Shown here: positions 44,269 to 54,431 of the stretch, in pieces
Layout of the letters: each line of letters starts with the position of its first letter
Numbering within the stretch: the stretch's first letter is position 1
NCBI RefSeq assembly: GCF_011008845.1
Contig: NZ_JAAIWM010000004.1
Span: forward strand, 310,001 to 374,000
DNA: 64,000 nucleotides
Source: Bacillus mesophilus
Lineage (GTDB): Bacteria > Bacillota > Bacilli > Bacillales > SA4
Reading direction: 5' to 3'
The notes under the pieces: generated by a model
Told to the model about the DNA's origin: nothing
Seen by the model: only the letters and a program-made list of their open reading frames with translations
Databases searched by the model: none
Program-made: the position numbers and the translations under genes

Positions 44269-45252
44269 ATGGAAAATGTATTTGATTATGAAGATATTCA
44301 GTTAATCCCCGCGAAATGTGTTGTAACAAGTCGTTCTGAGTGTGACACCACAGTAACACTAGGAGGGCGTCAATTTAAACTTCCTGTAGTACCCGCTAAT
44401 ATGCAAACTATTATTGATGAAAAAATAGCCTACTATCTTGCTGAGAATAATTATTTTTATATTATGCATCGATTTGAACCAGAAAAGCGGATTTCATTTG
44501 TGAGAGATATTCAGTCTAAAGGGTTCTTTGCATCGATAAGTGTTGGTGTGAAAGAAGACGAATATCAATTTATTGAAGAGCTTACTAAAGAACAACTTAC
44601 GCCTGAATATATTACAATTGACATTGCTCATGGACATTCAAATGCAGTCATACAAATGATTCAACATATAAAAAAGCATCTACCTGGAAGCTTTGTCATT
44701 GCAGGTAATGTAGGAACACCTGAAGCAGTTAGAGAACTTGAAAATGCTGGTGCTGATGCGACAAAAGTAGGAATTGGTCCAGGTAAAGTATGTATCACTA
44801 AAATTAAAACTGGGTTTGGCACTGGTGGCTGGCAACTAGCAGCACTTCGCTGGTGTTCAAGAGCGGCAAGTAAACCGATTATTGCTGACGGTGGAATACG
44901 TACACACGGTGACATAGCTAAGTCTATTCGTTTCGGTGCAACAATGGTCATGATTGGATCCCTTTTTGCGGGACATGAAGAGTCTCCAGGTGAAACCGTT
45001 GAGAAGGATGGTAAGTTTTATAAAGAATATTTTGGTTCAGCTTCTGAATTCCAAAAAGGCGAAAAGAAGAATGTCGAAGGAAAAAAGATGTTCGTTGAAC
45101 ACAAAGGTTCCCTTCAAGACACTTTAACTGAAATGGAACAAGATCTTCAGTCCTCTATTTCTTATGCTGGGGGAACCACGGTAGATGCGATTCGCCACGT
45201 TGATTATGTAATTGTAAAAAATTCGATTTTCAATGGTGATAAAGTGTTTTAA
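44269..45252 (+). CDS. guaC: GMP reductase
   Basis: A 327-residue TIM-barrel enzyme converting GMP to IMP with NADPH, the return path from guanine to adenine nucleotides. It follows the short GuaC plan without CBS domains: [20 protein letters not shown] at the start, [20 protein letters not shown] with the catalytic cysteine in KVCITK, and [25 protein letters not shown] precedes ATG 44269. It is expressed through a guanine riboswitch and terminator, and followed by its own terminator. Cytoplasmic. Confidence 0.95.
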   Translation: MENVFDYEDIQLIPAKCVVTSRSECDTTVTLGGRQFKLPVVPANMQTIIDEKIAYYLAENNYFYIMHRFEPEKRISFVRDIQSKGFFASISVGVKEDEYQFIEELTKEQLTPEYITIDIAHGHSNAVIQMIQHIKKHLPGSFVIAGNVGTPEAVRELENAGADATKVGIGPGKVCITKIKTGFGTGGWQLAALRWCSRAASKPIIADGGIRTHGDIAKSIRFGATMVMIGSLFAGHEESPGETVEKDGKFYKEYFGSASEFQKGEKKNVEGKKMFVEHKGSLQDTLTEMEQDLQSSISYAGGTTVDAIRHVDYVIVKNSIFNGDKVF

Positions 45253-45269
45253 TTAGATTTATTCAAGAC

Positions 45270-45307
45270 AAAAACCAGCTTCCACATGATTGGGAAGCTG
45301 GTTTTTA
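45270..45307 (+). terminator. Terminator of guaC
   Basis: AAAACCAGCTTCC with GGAAGCTGGTTTT (45271-45305) and T5. Confidence 0.9.
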
Positions 45308-45394
45308 ATTAACACACCATAAAAAGAATTTTTTCAATGGAAGATGCCTCTGTACTTCTGACTCCAACTTTAGAAACTTACATGTACTATCTAT

Positions 45395-45982
45395 TTAAAT
45401 AGCAAACACATGATTACCGATTTTTTTGATGATTTTTCGTTCACGTATCCAATGATCAGATGCTGTTTCAGGGTTATAAAAATACAGTGCCTCTAATTCG
45501 TGTTTTTCTTCAATTAAGGCTTCTTCAACTGCTTGAACTGATTCTTGGTCAGCGGGTTGTTGAATGGAATTATTTTGAACAGGTTCAAACTGATTCTCTT
45601 CATATATAACTTCCTTAATTGAGTCTGGGAACTTCTCGTCTTCTACTCGATTTAATACCACTTCTGCTACTGCTACTTTTCCTGAGTATGGTTCGCCTTT
45701 TGCCTCGGCTGTAACAAGGCGTGCAAGTAATTTCTTTTCATCCTCTGAAACTAATACTTTATGATTTTTCATTTCTTCCTCATTAAGATGTTTATTAGAA
45801 AGCTCCTCTGTTAGAAACTGATAGGTTGGCATTTTTTGGCCAGCTAGATCTTGTTCATATAGCTTCTTCAATGTCAGTTTGGTTTGTTGTTCTTGTGATG
45901 ATTGATTAATCATAGTCGCGGATGAAACGATTAAACTAATAGCCAATATTAAAATCGTTAAGAATCGAATGGATGTATTCAT
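45395..45982 (-). CDS. SleB-type cell wall hydrolase without LysM
   Basis: A 195-residue exported or membrane-anchored protein: N-terminal hydrophobic segment (residues 5-24), a charged linker, and a SleB/CwlJ-type domain (about 80-195) with [32 protein letters not shown] and [12 protein letters not shown]. It is a close paralogue of the domain at 27218 but lacks the LysM repeat. Likely a lytic transglycosylase or muramidase acting on cortex or wall peptidoglycan. AGGAGGT precedes the ATG. It is divergent from mreBH, also a wall gene; a functional link is possible but not shown. Confidence 0.85.
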   Translation of the reverse strand: MNTSIRFLTILILAISLIVSSATMINQSSQEQQTKLTLKKLYEQDLAGQKMPTYQFLTEELSNKHLNEEEMKNHKVLVSEDEKKLLARLVTAEAKGEPYSGKVAVAEVVLNRVEDEKFPDSIKEVIYEENQFEPVQNNSIQQPADQESVQAVEEALIEEKHELEALYFYNPETASDHWIRERKIIKKIGNHVFAI

Positions 45983-46184
45983 CTCGTTACCTCCTGTTTT
46001 GTTTTTTGGGAACAGGCCTATAACTAGGGTAACATACTCACCGATTAATTCCTTAGTAGATGATTGGTCGTATTATGACAGGCATATGACAAAGATGACG
46101 TTCCCTTATCAAAACAATAACAACCCTCAAAAACCAACATAATTCTACAAATTATATAGCAAGAAAAAGAAATGAGGTATGGTT

Positions 46185-47192
46185 ATGTTTTCTACAGCTG
46201 AAATTGGAATTGATTTAGGAACTGCAAATATATTGGTCTATAGTAAGGGGAAGGGTGTTGTACTTAATGAACCTTCAGTTGTTGCTATTGATACGAATAC
46301 AAATAAAGTAGTAGCTCTTGGCCATGAGGCAAAACGAATGATTGGTCGAACACCAGATAACATTGAGACAATAAGACCTTTAAAGGATGGAGTAATCGCA
46401 GATTATGATATTACAACTTCCATGCTAAGAACCATCATGAAAATGACGTCAAAGAAGCTTGGAATGTCATTACGTAAACCAAATGTGGTTATTTGTGCTC
46501 CTTCAGGTGCTACATCTGTTGAAAAAAGAGCCATTGAGGATGCTGTTAAAAGCTCGGGGGCAAATCAAGTTTTCTTGATAGAAGAACCAGTTGCGGCAGC
46601 AATCGGGGCAGACTTGCCAGTAGATGAACCTATCGCAAATGTTGTAGTGGACATAGGTGGTGGTACAACTGAGGTTGCAATTATCTCTTTCGGAGGAATT
46701 GTCTCATGCCAATCCATCCGTGTTGGCGGAGATCAATTTGATGATGATATTGTTCAATTTGTTCGTAAAAAGTACAATCTACTAATTGGTGAGCGTACTG
46801 CTGAGGAAATGAAAATCGAGATTGGGTATGCCTTAGTTAAGCATGAAGAAGTCAAAATAAATATTCGTGGACGTGATTTAGTCACCGGATTACCTAAGAC
46901 GATTTCTGTTTCATCCTATGAAATGCAGGAAGCAATGCAGGATTCATTACTACAAATTCTAGAAGCCATTCGGGCAACACTTGAAGCCTGTCCCCCTGAA
47001 CTAATTGGGGATGTTGTTGATCGTGGTGTCTTATTAACTGGTGGTGGTGCGCTAATGAATGGCCTTCAAGATTGGTTAAGAGAAGAAATCGTCGTCCCTG
47101 TTCATATTGCACCAAACCCCCTAGAATCTGTTGCAATAGGAACCGGAAAATCGTTATCCATCATTAACAAGCTTTTACAAGCAGCAAGATAA
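46185..47192 (+). CDS. mreBH: Rod-shape protein MreBH
   Basis: A 335-residue bacterial actin that positions wall synthesis and, in B. subtilis, the LytE hydrolase. Actin-fold motifs are present: [20 protein letters not shown] (phosphate 1), [16 protein letters not shown] (phosphate 2) and [11 protein letters not shown] (adenosine). LVTGLPKTI and the region [16 protein letters not shown] agree with MreBH rather than MreB or Mbl. The ATG at 46179 abuts the ribosome site GAGGT, so ATG 46185 is preferred. It is alone, as in B. subtilis, with a strong terminator. Confidence 0.93.
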   Translation: MFSTAEIGIDLGTANILVYSKGKGVVLNEPSVVAIDTNTNKVVALGHEAKRMIGRTPDNIETIRPLKDGVIADYDITTSMLRTIMKMTSKKLGMSLRKPNVVICAPSGATSVEKRAIEDAVKSSGANQVFLIEEPVAAAIGADLPVDEPIANVVVDIGGGTTEVAIISFGGIVSCQSIRVGGDQFDDDIVQFVRKKYNLLIGERTAEEMKIEIGYALVKHEEVKINIRGRDLVTGLPKTISVSSYEMQEAMQDSLLQILEAIRATLEACPPELIGDVVDRGVLLTGGGALMNGLQDWLREEIVVPVHIAPNPLESVAIGTGKSLSIINKLLQAAR

Positions 47193-47207
47193 TCAGGAGA
47201 ATAACAT

Positions 47208-47262
47208 AAAAAGCTGTTTATGTCAGGGGCTATTACCATGACATAAACAGCTTTTTTTATTT
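47208..47262 (+). terminator. Terminator of mreBH
   Basis: Sixteen-base stem AAAGCTGTTTATGTCA/TGACATAAACAGCTTT with a 13-base loop and T7. Confidence 0.9.
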
Positions 47263-47350
47263 TCTATACCATTAATTAACAGCCCTGTTAAACCTTGTTC
47301 TTTAAAAGAATCAAAATAAAGTACAATTTGTATAGGACATAGTATTTTTA

Positions 47351-48073
47351 TTAATTTTGCAATAGTTGAGATGATATCTTTTGCTCTACTACCTCTGCTA
47401 GCTCATTTATATTCCATTCGTTATAATCCTCACTGAATATAGGTGGATGAATAATGATATTAACATCACCAGGTTGAAAACGGGATCCCTTTTCTTCAAA
47501 TAATCGATAAGATCCCTCAATTGTGATGGGTACGATTGGAACCCCTGATTTTGTCGCAAGTCTAAAGCTCCCAGACTTAAAAGGGGCAACAGGGCCGCCT
47601 TTACTTCTAGTACCTTCTGGAAAAATAACCATTGAGTGACCTTTTTTTAGTAGCTCAGCTCCTTCTTTCATTGCTCTTACAGATTGCCTTGCGTCTTTTC
47701 GATCCATAAAGATACACGGAAGCACTTCCATCCAATCTGAAATGATCGGTAATTTCTTCACTTCAATCTTAGAGATGAATCCGATTGGTTTCTTAATGTA
47801 TCCAATTAACAGAGGAATATCAAAGTTGCCTTGATGATTTGAAACAAACAGAACAGGTCCATCTGGAATAAGATCTTCACCCGTTACTGAAATGCTTGCC
47901 CCTGTTGTTTTCACAACACCCATTGCCCATCTTTTAGGTACGTCATGAACAAGTTCGTCCCTTTCTTGGATAGATAAGTTCTCAAAAGTACTTCGCTTCC
48001 ACTTTAGTAAGGTAGGAATTGAATAAATTAAATACAGCCACATATAACCAAAACCATAAATTGTTCGTAACAT
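47351..48073 (-). CDS. 1-acyl-sn-glycerol-3-phosphate acyltransferase (PlsC family)
   Basis: A 240-residue membrane-associated enzyme adding the second acyl chain in phosphatidic acid synthesis. Motif I is SNHQGNFDIPLL, where HX4D here has Gln and Gly between His and Asp; motif III is FPEGTRSKGG, and VPIVPITIEGSYRLF follows. One N-terminal hydrophobic helix. The frame opens at ATG 48091, but GGAGAAC lies inside it and 5 bases before ATG 48073. B. subtilis carries one plsC; whether this is the main or an extra copy cannot be told here. Confidence 0.88.
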   Translation of the reverse strand: MLRTIYGFGYMWLYLIYSIPTLLKWKRSTFENLSIQERDELVHDVPKRWAMGVVKTTGASISVTGEDLIPDGPVLFVSNHQGNFDIPLLIGYIKKPIGFISKIEVKKLPIISDWMEVLPCIFMDRKDARQSVRAMKEGAELLKKGHSMVIFPEGTRSKGGPVAPFKSGSFRLATKSGVPIVPITIEGSYRLFEEKGSRFQPGDVNIIIHPPIFSEDYNEWNINELAEVVEQKISSQLLQN

Positions 48074-48202
48074 AGTTTGTTCTCCATTCATATACGAGAA
48101 AGTAACTCTACTTTATCTCGTTAAAAATCATTTATATATTTATCTTTTTATATACTGCCTTATAGCAGGGCTATTTGTCTATAATTACTTTTACTGATAG
48201 AG

Positions 48203-48243
48203 AAAAAACTGCAGATCAAGATCAAATATCTTGTTCTGCAGTT
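48203..48243 (-). terminator. Terminator of the ABC-2 operon
   Basis: AACTGCAGA/TCTGCAGTT outer stem and AAGAT/ATCTT inner stem, followed by T6 on the minus strand. Confidence 0.8.
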
Positions 48244-48298
48244 CTTTTTGTTAGTATTTGATAGTAAAACAATATCAATATTGATCGGCGAGTTCCCT

Positions 48299-49399
48299 TT
48301 ATTCCCATCTAAAAGTGCGACTCGCAATCATGAAAGCAACAATTGCCCATCCAGACAGGATTAATCCTTCAACCCAAAGCCCTGTAAGAGGTGTCCCCAC
48401 ATTCATTGTTTCACGGAGAGCCGTGCTTAAATGAGCGATTGGGAGAATTTTTACGATTGGTTGAAGAAACTCTGGCATGTTGCTGATCGGAAAAAAGACG
48501 CCACCGAGGAATAGCATCGGAAACGTAGCAAAGCCTGCAATGGGTCCTGCACTCTCAGGATTTTTAGCAATACCTGCGATGATAAAACCAAGTGCCATGA
48601 AAGCAAGGGTCCCTAGAATGACGAATCCTATTAGCACTAGCCATGAACCACTAACATTCACCCCGAAAATTAAGTTTGCCACTAATAAAACAAGTAAAGC
48701 TTGAAAGCCATTTAAGAAGAGTCTAGCCGTAATTTGAGCTGCTATAAATGTAGATGCCTTCAATCTAGTGCCTTGCATTCTTCTTAAAATACCACGCTCA
48801 CGCCAAGCAGAAATCTGGCCCGCAACACCATTCATATTATTACTCATAATCATCATGGCGACAATTCCTGGTACTAAAAAGTCAATGTACCCAATATCAA
48901 GAGCACGAATGCCTTTTGACTCAATTTCAACGATAGGCATATAATTTGTAGCTTCCTTGCTCCATTCATCGATCGTAGCATTCACAACGGTGAGTCCTAG
49001 CTGTGAAGCGGACATATTTGTCTCATTATAGTATACAGGTAAAGAATAAGTTGGATCATTTTCTGCTCTGTTCAAAACAGATTCTCCATAGCCTATTGGG
49101 AACTCCATCACAATTTGCACATCGCCTTTTTCTAGAGAGTCAAGAGCTGAAGTTAAATCATCAGATTCATTCACGTCCATTGCTTCATTTTCTTTCAAAA
49201 GAGTAATGAGTTCTTCCGAAGCAGTTGTATCATCATGGTCAACAATCGTAAGTGAGATTGAGATACCGCCACCCTTACCAACAAAAGATCCTAATGCAAT
49301 CATTAGAATAAGTGGAAAAAGCAGGGTAAAAAAGAGCACTTGTCGATTACGTGAAAAGATTCGGAGCTGCGCTAGTGTTAATTGCCAGTATGCTTTCAT
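48299..49399 (-). CDS. ABC-2 type exporter permease
   Basis: A 366-residue permease with one N-terminal helix (LFFTLLFPLILMIALGSFVG), a large external domain (about 45-170), then five helices including VPGIVAMMIMSNNMNGVAG and the ABC-2 signature region RERGILRRMQGTRLKAS. It overlaps the upstream ATPase gene by 4 bases. Exporters of this class move drugs, lipids or polysaccharides out of the cell; the substrate is unknown. The large extracytoplasmic loop is of the YhgE/LinNatB-like kind. Confidence 0.88.
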   Translation of the reverse strand: MKAYWQLTLAQLRIFSRNRQVLFFTLLFPLILMIALGSFVGKGGGISISLTIVDHDDTTASEELITLLKENEAMDVNESDDLTSALDSLEKGDVQIVMEFPIGYGESVLNRAENDPTYSLPVYYNETNMSASQLGLTVVNATIDEWSKEATNYMPIVEIESKGIRALDIGYIDFLVPGIVAMMIMSNNMNGVAGQISAWRERGILRRMQGTRLKASTFIAAQITARLFLNGFQALLVLLVANLIFGVNVSGSWLVLIGFVILGTLAFMALGFIIAGIAKNPESAGPIAGFATFPMLFLGGVFFPISNMPEFLQPIVKILPIAHLSTALRETMNVGTPLTGLWVEGLILSGWAIVAFMIASRTFRWE

Positions 49400-50316
49400 T
49401 CTCGTAAGCTCCTTCCTGTCATGTGAATAAAGACATCCTCTAATGTTGCTGTTCTTGTTTGCAAATCTTGTAGATTGATGTTTTGGTTTGATGCTTGTTG
49501 AATCAAGTCAGTTAACGTTAACTGAATAGAATCTGTGTATAATACATATCGTTCGTTTCGATTGCTCACTTGCTTTACACCCTGTAATGAATGTAAGAAA
49601 GAAGCATCTTCATTATGTAAAAGTGAAAACTCAACCGCACTATCTGATTGAAGGTTTCTCACTAACGTCGTAGGTGTATCTAATGCAATAAGCTGACCTT
49701 GATCCATAATGGCAATCCGATCACAAAGCACATGTGCTTCATCCATATAATGTGTGGAAAGAACTACTGTTTTCCCTCTAGATTTCAGTTTTTCAATGAT
49801 GTCCCATAATGTCCTCCGTGCTTGAGGATCTAAACCTGTTGTTGGTTCGTCAAGAAACACAATTTTAGGGTCATGAATAATTGCCAGCGCAATGGCTAAT
49901 CTCTGTTTCTGACCACCAGAAAGGTATTTAATTCTGTCTTTCTTCTTTTCAGTTAACAACACTTCTTCTATTAATTCTGATATTGATACATGACTTGGAT
50001 AAAAGCTAGCATACATCTCCATAATTTCCTGAACTGTCAATAACTCAAACAGTGAAGTGGACTGGAGCTGAACACCTATTACTTCCTTTACTTTTCCAAT
50101 TTGCTTACGAATATCAAAGCCAGCTAGTCTTGCTGTTCCTCCATCAGGTTTCCGAAGTCCAACAAGCATTTCAATCGTTGTAGTTTTCCCTGCACCGTTA
50201 GGCCCCAGTAGCCCAAACACCTCTCCTGCTTTAACTGTGAATTTCACATTATTAACAGCGGTGTGTTTTTCATATCTTTTTACTAATCCATCAACTTCAA
50301 TCATATCTATCGTCAT
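49396..50316 (-). CDS. ABC-2 type exporter ATP-binding protein
   Basis: A 306-residue CcmA/DrrA-type ATPase: Walker A GPNGAGKTT, Q loop GVQLQSTSLF, signature YLSGGQKQRLAIA, Walker B KIVFLDEPTTGLDPQ and switch His in VLSTHYMDEA. A C-terminal extension of about 80 residues is typical of this subgroup. It pairs with the permease gene that it overlaps; the two form a homodimer-plus-permease exporter. The start may be ATG 50316 or ATG 50304. Confidence 0.92.
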   Translation of the reverse strand: MTIDMIEVDGLVKRYEKHTAVNNVKFTVKAGEVFGLLGPNGAGKTTTIEMLVGLRKPDGGTARLAGFDIRKQIGKVKEVIGVQLQSTSLFELLTVQEIMEMYASFYPSHVSISELIEEVLLTEKKKDRIKYLSGGQKQRLAIALAIIHDPKIVFLDEPTTGLDPQARRTLWDIIEKLKSRGKTVVLSTHYMDEAHVLCDRIAIMDQGQLIALDTPTTLVRNLQSDSAVEFSLLHNEDASFLHSLQGVKQVSNRNERYVLYTDSIQLTLTDLIQQASNQNINLQDLQTRTATLEDVFIHMTGRSLRE

Positions 50317-50343
50317 CCTTGCTCACACCTTTCAATGCTAAAG

Positions 50344-50370
50344 AAAAACCTCTACACATTGAGTAGAGGT
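50344..50370 (-). terminator. Terminator of the DUF6526-like gene
   Basis: Perfect 8-base stem ACCTCTAC/GTAGAGGT with a 7-base loop, followed by a T-rich stretch on the minus strand. Confidence 0.75.
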
Positions 50371-50381
50371 CATTATCTGTA

Positions 50382-50798
50382 TTATACGCGATGGTAATCT
50401 CCACGCCAATTTTCTACCAGTTGTTTAATTTGATTAGGTGTTAAATTATCATTTACTGCTTTTTCGACCATACTAGGAAATTCTTCATCACTTGCAAAAC
50501 GTAAGGCGATTAACTGTTTCATAGTAATTCGAGAATCAAGTCGTTTCCCCGTTAAAACATAGTAACGAAAGTTTTCTTCAGAACGAATAATGCGATCCTG
50601 AAGTTTTAACGCATAAAGTCTTAATTTTGCAATGATAAGGAAAAACAAAACAGCTCCAACGAACAACAGTAGACTAGATATTGAAAATCCATTTACGATT
50701 TGAATGATTCCAAGAATGACAGTGAGTAAAGCCAGTGGAGCCAATACGTAATGGAAAAGCGGATCAATCATAGCATGTTTTTTGTAATTCTGTTCCAA
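50382..50798 (-). CDS. DUF6526-like small membrane protein
   Basis: A 138-residue protein with two membrane helices (about 17-34 and 39-57), then a soluble domain beginning LRLYALKLQDRIIRSEENFR and containing RITMKQLIALRFASDEEFP. This layout agrees with what I remember of DUF6526; function unknown. The start is TTG 50798 after AGGTAGGTG. It is separated from the ABC-2 operon by a terminator. Confidence 0.6.
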   Translation of the reverse strand: MEQNYKKHAMIDPLFHYVLAPLALLTVILGIIQIVNGFSISSLLLFVGAVLFFLIIAKLRLYALKLQDRIIRSEENFRYYVLTGKRLDSRITMKQLIALRFASDEEFPSMVEKAVNDNLTPNQIKQLVENWRGDYHRV

Positions 50799-51085
50799 TC
50801 TTTACACCTACCTATTTGGACTTAGATTATGTATCTCAGTCTCTATTATAAAGGTGATTTCTTGAAAGGTATACTTTTAAGTTTGGTTATCCCTACATCA
50901 GCTTGTATTACATTACCTTGTTTGAAGCTTTCGTATATAGGGTAGATATCTATAAAGAATTACTATACATTACGAGCTTTTATCTTAGAATACTTTATAA
51001 TATAAATGAAACTAGACTAGTTTAAACAAATGGTTATTGTGACCTTTAGTTTTAAAAAGGTAAAGGTTTGAGAGGAGTAAATACA

Positions 51086-52438
51086 ATGAATCAATATGAA
51101 TTAATTATTATAGGTTCGGGTACGGTTTCCAATGATGGACTTCAAGAGGCACTTTCTGCTGGACTTACGAAAATCCTTGTGGTAGAGGAAGATCGTATAG
51201 GTGGAACTTGTTTAAATTATGGTTGAATGCCAAAAAAGGCCTTGGTAAGGTCTATGGAAGTATGGAATAACATTCAACAAGCAGAGGAATTTGGGGCTAA
51301 TGTTTCAGATGCTACTCTAAATTGGACTAGAGTGATAGAGCGAAAGAATACGATTATAAACAAATTCACCAGTGGGAAAGAACCTAAACTAAAAAAACTA
51401 GGTGTTGAATTTGTAAGAGGGCATGCTAAGTTTGCATCCCCTACCTCGATTAAAGTTGGGGACTCAGAATACTATGGAGAGCGCTTCCTCATTGGAACAG
51501 GCTCCAAACCCTCCACTCCTGCTATTAAAGGAATTGAGCACGCTGTTACAAGTAAGGAAATTTTAAATCTAACTTCCTTACCAAGCTCTATTGCCATTCT
51601 TGGTGGTGGAGTTATTAGTCTCGAATTTGCTTATATTTTGGCGAGTGCAGGAGTAAACGTGACGATTGTACTAAGAGGGAATACCTTATTAAAAACCATG
51701 GACAACGAGACATCTGAACTTGTCCTTAATATGACAAAAGAACGTGGAATTGAAGTGAAAACAAATGTTCATACTGAGTCTGTTCTTAAACATGGAGATG
51801 GCCACTATACACTAATTGGTCAAGTCGATGGAAAAACATTGGAGCTTGAAACAGAAATCGTGATGAATGCAACAGGACGTACTCCACAAGTAGATGGATT
51901 AGGTTTAGAAAATGCAGGAGTACGTTATTCTGATAAGGGAATCCATGTAAATGAATATTTTGAAACCACAGCCTCTGGTATTTATGCAGCTGGAGATGTT
52001 ATCGGTGGCTTAATGCTCACTCCTATCGCGACTTATGAGGCTAAACTAGCGATTCGTAATGCGATTAGAGGGAATAAGGAAAAAGCGGATTATACGCTTG
52101 TACCTCATGCAATTTTTACGATGCCTCCTATTGCAAATATTGGGTTGTCTGAAGAAGCGGCTAAGGAAAAAGGAATTGAATACAAAGTATATAAATCTTA
52201 TTTAAAACATAGTGCAGTTGCAATCATATTAGGCGAAGAAGCGGGATATATAAAAATACTCACAGATAAGGAAACGGGTCAGATCATTGGCTTTCATATG
52301 GTCGGAATACATGCAGATGAAATCGTCCACTCTATGGCAATTGCAATGAAGGCCAAGTTTACAATCCATGACCTAGCTGAAATTATCAACGTTCATCCTA
52401 CTATTTCTGAAACGTTAATGCTAATGGCAGGTAAATAA
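51086..52438 (+). CDS. Flavoprotein disulfide reductase with in-frame UGA at the redox cysteine
   Basis: Read through one UGA, the frame encodes 450 residues of the dihydrolipoamide dehydrogenase/mercuric reductase family. AGAGGAG precedes ATG 51086. Residues 40-46 are GTCLNYG with the first redox Cys42; codon 47, where the second redox cysteine of CxxxxC must stand, is TGA (51224-51226); MPKKAL follows as in the family. The rest is intact: GGGVISLEFAYILASAG for NAD(P)H, ATGRTPQVDGL, AAGDVIGG, and HPTISETL with the catalytic His. The first Rossmann loop (GSGTVSNDG) is unusual. It is either a selenoprotein or a pseudogene with one nonsense change. ATG 51227 has no ribosome site. Confidence 0.7.
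51237..51253 (+). promoter_or_regulatory. Candidate SECIS-like hairpin after the UGA
   Basis: AGGCCTT (51237-51243), loop GGT (51244-51246), AAGGTCT (51247-51253): a 7-pair stem with one G-U. The loop begins 17 bases after the UGA; in E. coli fdhF the GGU of the SECIS loop lies 18 bases after its UGA. Short hairpins are common, so this is suggestive only. Confidence 0.4.
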
Positions 52439-52448
52439 AAGAATAGTT

Positions 52449-52482
52449 AAAAACTACTTAGATAGCTCCTAAGTAGTTTTTT
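52449..52482 (+). terminator. Terminator of the disulfide reductase gene
   Basis: AAACTACTTAG/CTAAGTAGTTT stem with a 7-base loop and T6, just after the stop. Confidence 0.85.
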
Positions 52483-52513
52483 AGTCTTAAACCTTTCGGA
52501 ATAAGCTTGTTAC

Positions 52514-52542
52514 AAAAAAAAGGCACTAAAATTCAGTACCTT
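52514..52542 (-). terminator. Terminator of the SDR gene
   Basis: AAGGTACT/AGTGCCTT stem (one mismatch) followed by a T8 tract on the minus strand. Confidence 0.65.
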
Positions 52543-52572
52543 GTTTACATGTTTATAATCTATTTAGTAAAA

Positions 52573-53508
52573 TCAATTCTCAAGTGCAAAGGTAACTCCT
52601 GTCAGTTCTTCTGATCGATGCCAGAGCCTATCCATTACTTCTCGATTAGCTGCTGATTGATGAGGCTTCTCAATGGCTGGAAAGCCCTTTCGATTTCCAG
52701 CCCCATTGGGACCAATGTATTCTCCACCCTGTAAATCTGGATGGGTAGCAGAATATAAGATAGGTAATGCACCTTTTTCAGCCGACTGAGAAATTAAAGG
52801 TAATAACAGCTTTACAAACCAAGGGGATGTCTCTCTTCCTAATCTAAATAAATTGGTTGAAGAAATTCCAGGATGACACCCGATACTCTTTATGTTGGAA
52901 CTCGCTTCTTTTAATTTCTCATCCAATGCTATTGCAAAGTAAAGATTAGCTAGTTTACTCTGTCCATAAAACTTCCCTGCTTTGTATCCTTTTTCTCCAT
53001 CCAAGTTATCAAAATAAATTTCAGCACCTCGATGGGCAATAGAGCTAAGTGTAATAATCCTAGCATCCTCAGTCTTCTTAAGAACGGGAAGCAGAAGTCC
53101 CGTTAGCGCGAAATGCCCCAAGTGGTTTGTTCCAAATTGAAGTTCAAATCCATCCTTAGTCTTTGAAAATGGAGGAACCATCACTCCAGCATTGTTGATC
53201 AACATATGCAATTGATTATATGTAGCTTGAAAGCTTTCAGCAAATCTTTTTATACTTTGTAAATCCCCTAAATCTAGGGACATAACTACCAAACGAGAAG
53301 AGAACTCTGTCTTCGTTTGAGATATAATAAATTGTTTAGCTTCTTCGCCCTTACTCAGATTACGAACAGCTAAAATCACATTTGCTCCTCTTTCTACAAG
53401 GGCCTTAGCTGTCTCAAGCCCAAGACCACTATTCGCTCCTGTGATGATCGCAATCTTACCTTCTTGGCTACTCATTTCTTTAAGGGTCCAAACCACTTTT
53501 CTCCACAC
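52573..53508 (-). CDS. Short-chain dehydrogenase/reductase
   Basis: A classical SDR of about 307-311 residues, closest in pattern to retinol dehydrogenase/WWOX-like members. Cofactor loop TGANSGLG, NNAG (LINNAGVMVPP), catalytic Ser in TLSSIAHRG and YGQSK for Tyr and Lys; RNLSKGEEA after the second strand suggests NADP preference. The substrate is unknown. The open frame begins at GTG 53508, almost touching AAGGAG; GTG 53496 has better spacing, so the first four residues are doubtful. Single gene. Confidence 0.88.
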   Translation of the reverse strand: MWRKVVWTLKEMSSQEGKIAIITGANSGLGLETAKALVERGANVILAVRNLSKGEEAKQFIISQTKTEFSSRLVVMSLDLGDLQSIKRFAESFQATYNQLHMLINNAGVMVPPFSKTKDGFELQFGTNHLGHFALTGLLLPVLKKTEDARIITLSSIAHRGAEIYFDNLDGEKGYKAGKFYGQSKLANLYFAIALDEKLKEASSNIKSIGCHPGISSTNLFRLGRETSPWFVKLLLPLISQSAEKGALPILYSATHPDLQGGEYIGPNGAGNRKGFPAIEKPHQSAANREVMDRLWHRSEELTGVTFALEN

Positions 53509-53545
53509 TCCTTTTTCACTTCACAGTTAAGCAATGGTTATTTTC

Positions 53546-54283
53546 CTAATCAAACGTTACGGAGTTTGACTTAGGATCTATTTGATAGATTACATCTTTT
53601 CTCTCAACGATGATTCGAATCTTATTCCTTAAATCTTCTTGATCCGTAATAGCACTTAGTAACTCTTTTGCAGGATTAATCGCTACTGGATTTCCTACAT
53701 ATTTAAACATGGTGATATCACCATTTGTATCACCATAAGCGTAGCTTTGGTCCAGGTCGATGTCATGCTTCTCGACCATTTCTTGTATGGTCTTCTCTTT
53801 ATTCACAGAATCCCACATCGGTTGGACCTTACCGTTGAAAAATCCTTTTTCGTCTATATGATAGGTTGACCCACGATAATCCGTTGCATGATATTTTTCA
53901 GCCATTTTAGATACTAGAAAATCTGGACTCCCGGAAATAAATATTACCTTGTCACCATTTTCCAAATGCCATTTTATTTGCTTTCTGGTGTATTTATACA
54001 CTCGATCTGCTTTTAAACGGATTACTTGTTTTGCAATAAACTCGATATCTTCTTTTGAAACATTTGTTAGATGTTCAACATAAATTTTACTTACATCTAG
54101 AAGGTACACATCATAATTACCTTGGCGCTTGTCCCAATCTTGAAAAGTGTGCTTCACTTGTTCGTGCCAAACAGATGGCGATATAATTTCATACTTAATC
54201 ATTCTTTTAAAATGTTCAATTAATAATGAATCACGATAAAACGTTCCATCAATGTCAAAGAACGCTGCTCTATTTTTGGTCAT
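53546..54283 (-). CDS. HAD-superfamily IB phosphatase
   Basis: A 245-residue phosphatase of the SerB-like HAD-IB group. Motif I FFDIDGTFYRDSL holds the nucleophile Asp, motif II is FISGSP, and motif IV is YAYGDTNGDITMF. A helical cap occupies about residues 20-95. Such proteins hydrolyse phosphoserine-like or phospholipid head-group substrates; the exact substrate cannot be told. AAGGAG is 8 bases before the ATG. It is 37 bases upstream of the SDR gene and may be co-transcribed with it. Confidence 0.87.
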   Translation of the reverse strand: MTKNRAAFFDIDGTFYRDSLLIEHFKRMIKYEIISPSVWHEQVKHTFQDWDKRQGNYDVYLLDVSKIYVEHLTNVSKEDIEFIAKQVIRLKADRVYKYTRKQIKWHLENGDKVIFISGSPDFLVSKMAEKYHATDYRGSTYHIDEKGFFNGKVQPMWDSVNKEKTIQEMVEKHDIDLDQSYAYGDTNGDITMFKYVGNPVAINPAKELLSAITDQEDLRNKIRIIVERKDVIYQIDPKSNSVTFD

Positions 54284-54431
54284 TCCGTTTTCTCCTTATT
54301 AGCGATTGATATCTGTCTTACCTACTATTTTATAAAACTTTTAGGTGTTAGTCGAATACGAGCTACTCGTTAGCAATCCACCTGCATTTCATTTAAAATG
54401 ATGAACAAAGAATATGTAAGGAGATGCAGGT

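Noticed and set aside
51227..52438. Independent gene starting at ATG 51227
   Set aside because: The ATG directly follows the UGA, has no ribosome site, and the product would lack the FAD-binding N terminus and the first redox cysteine.
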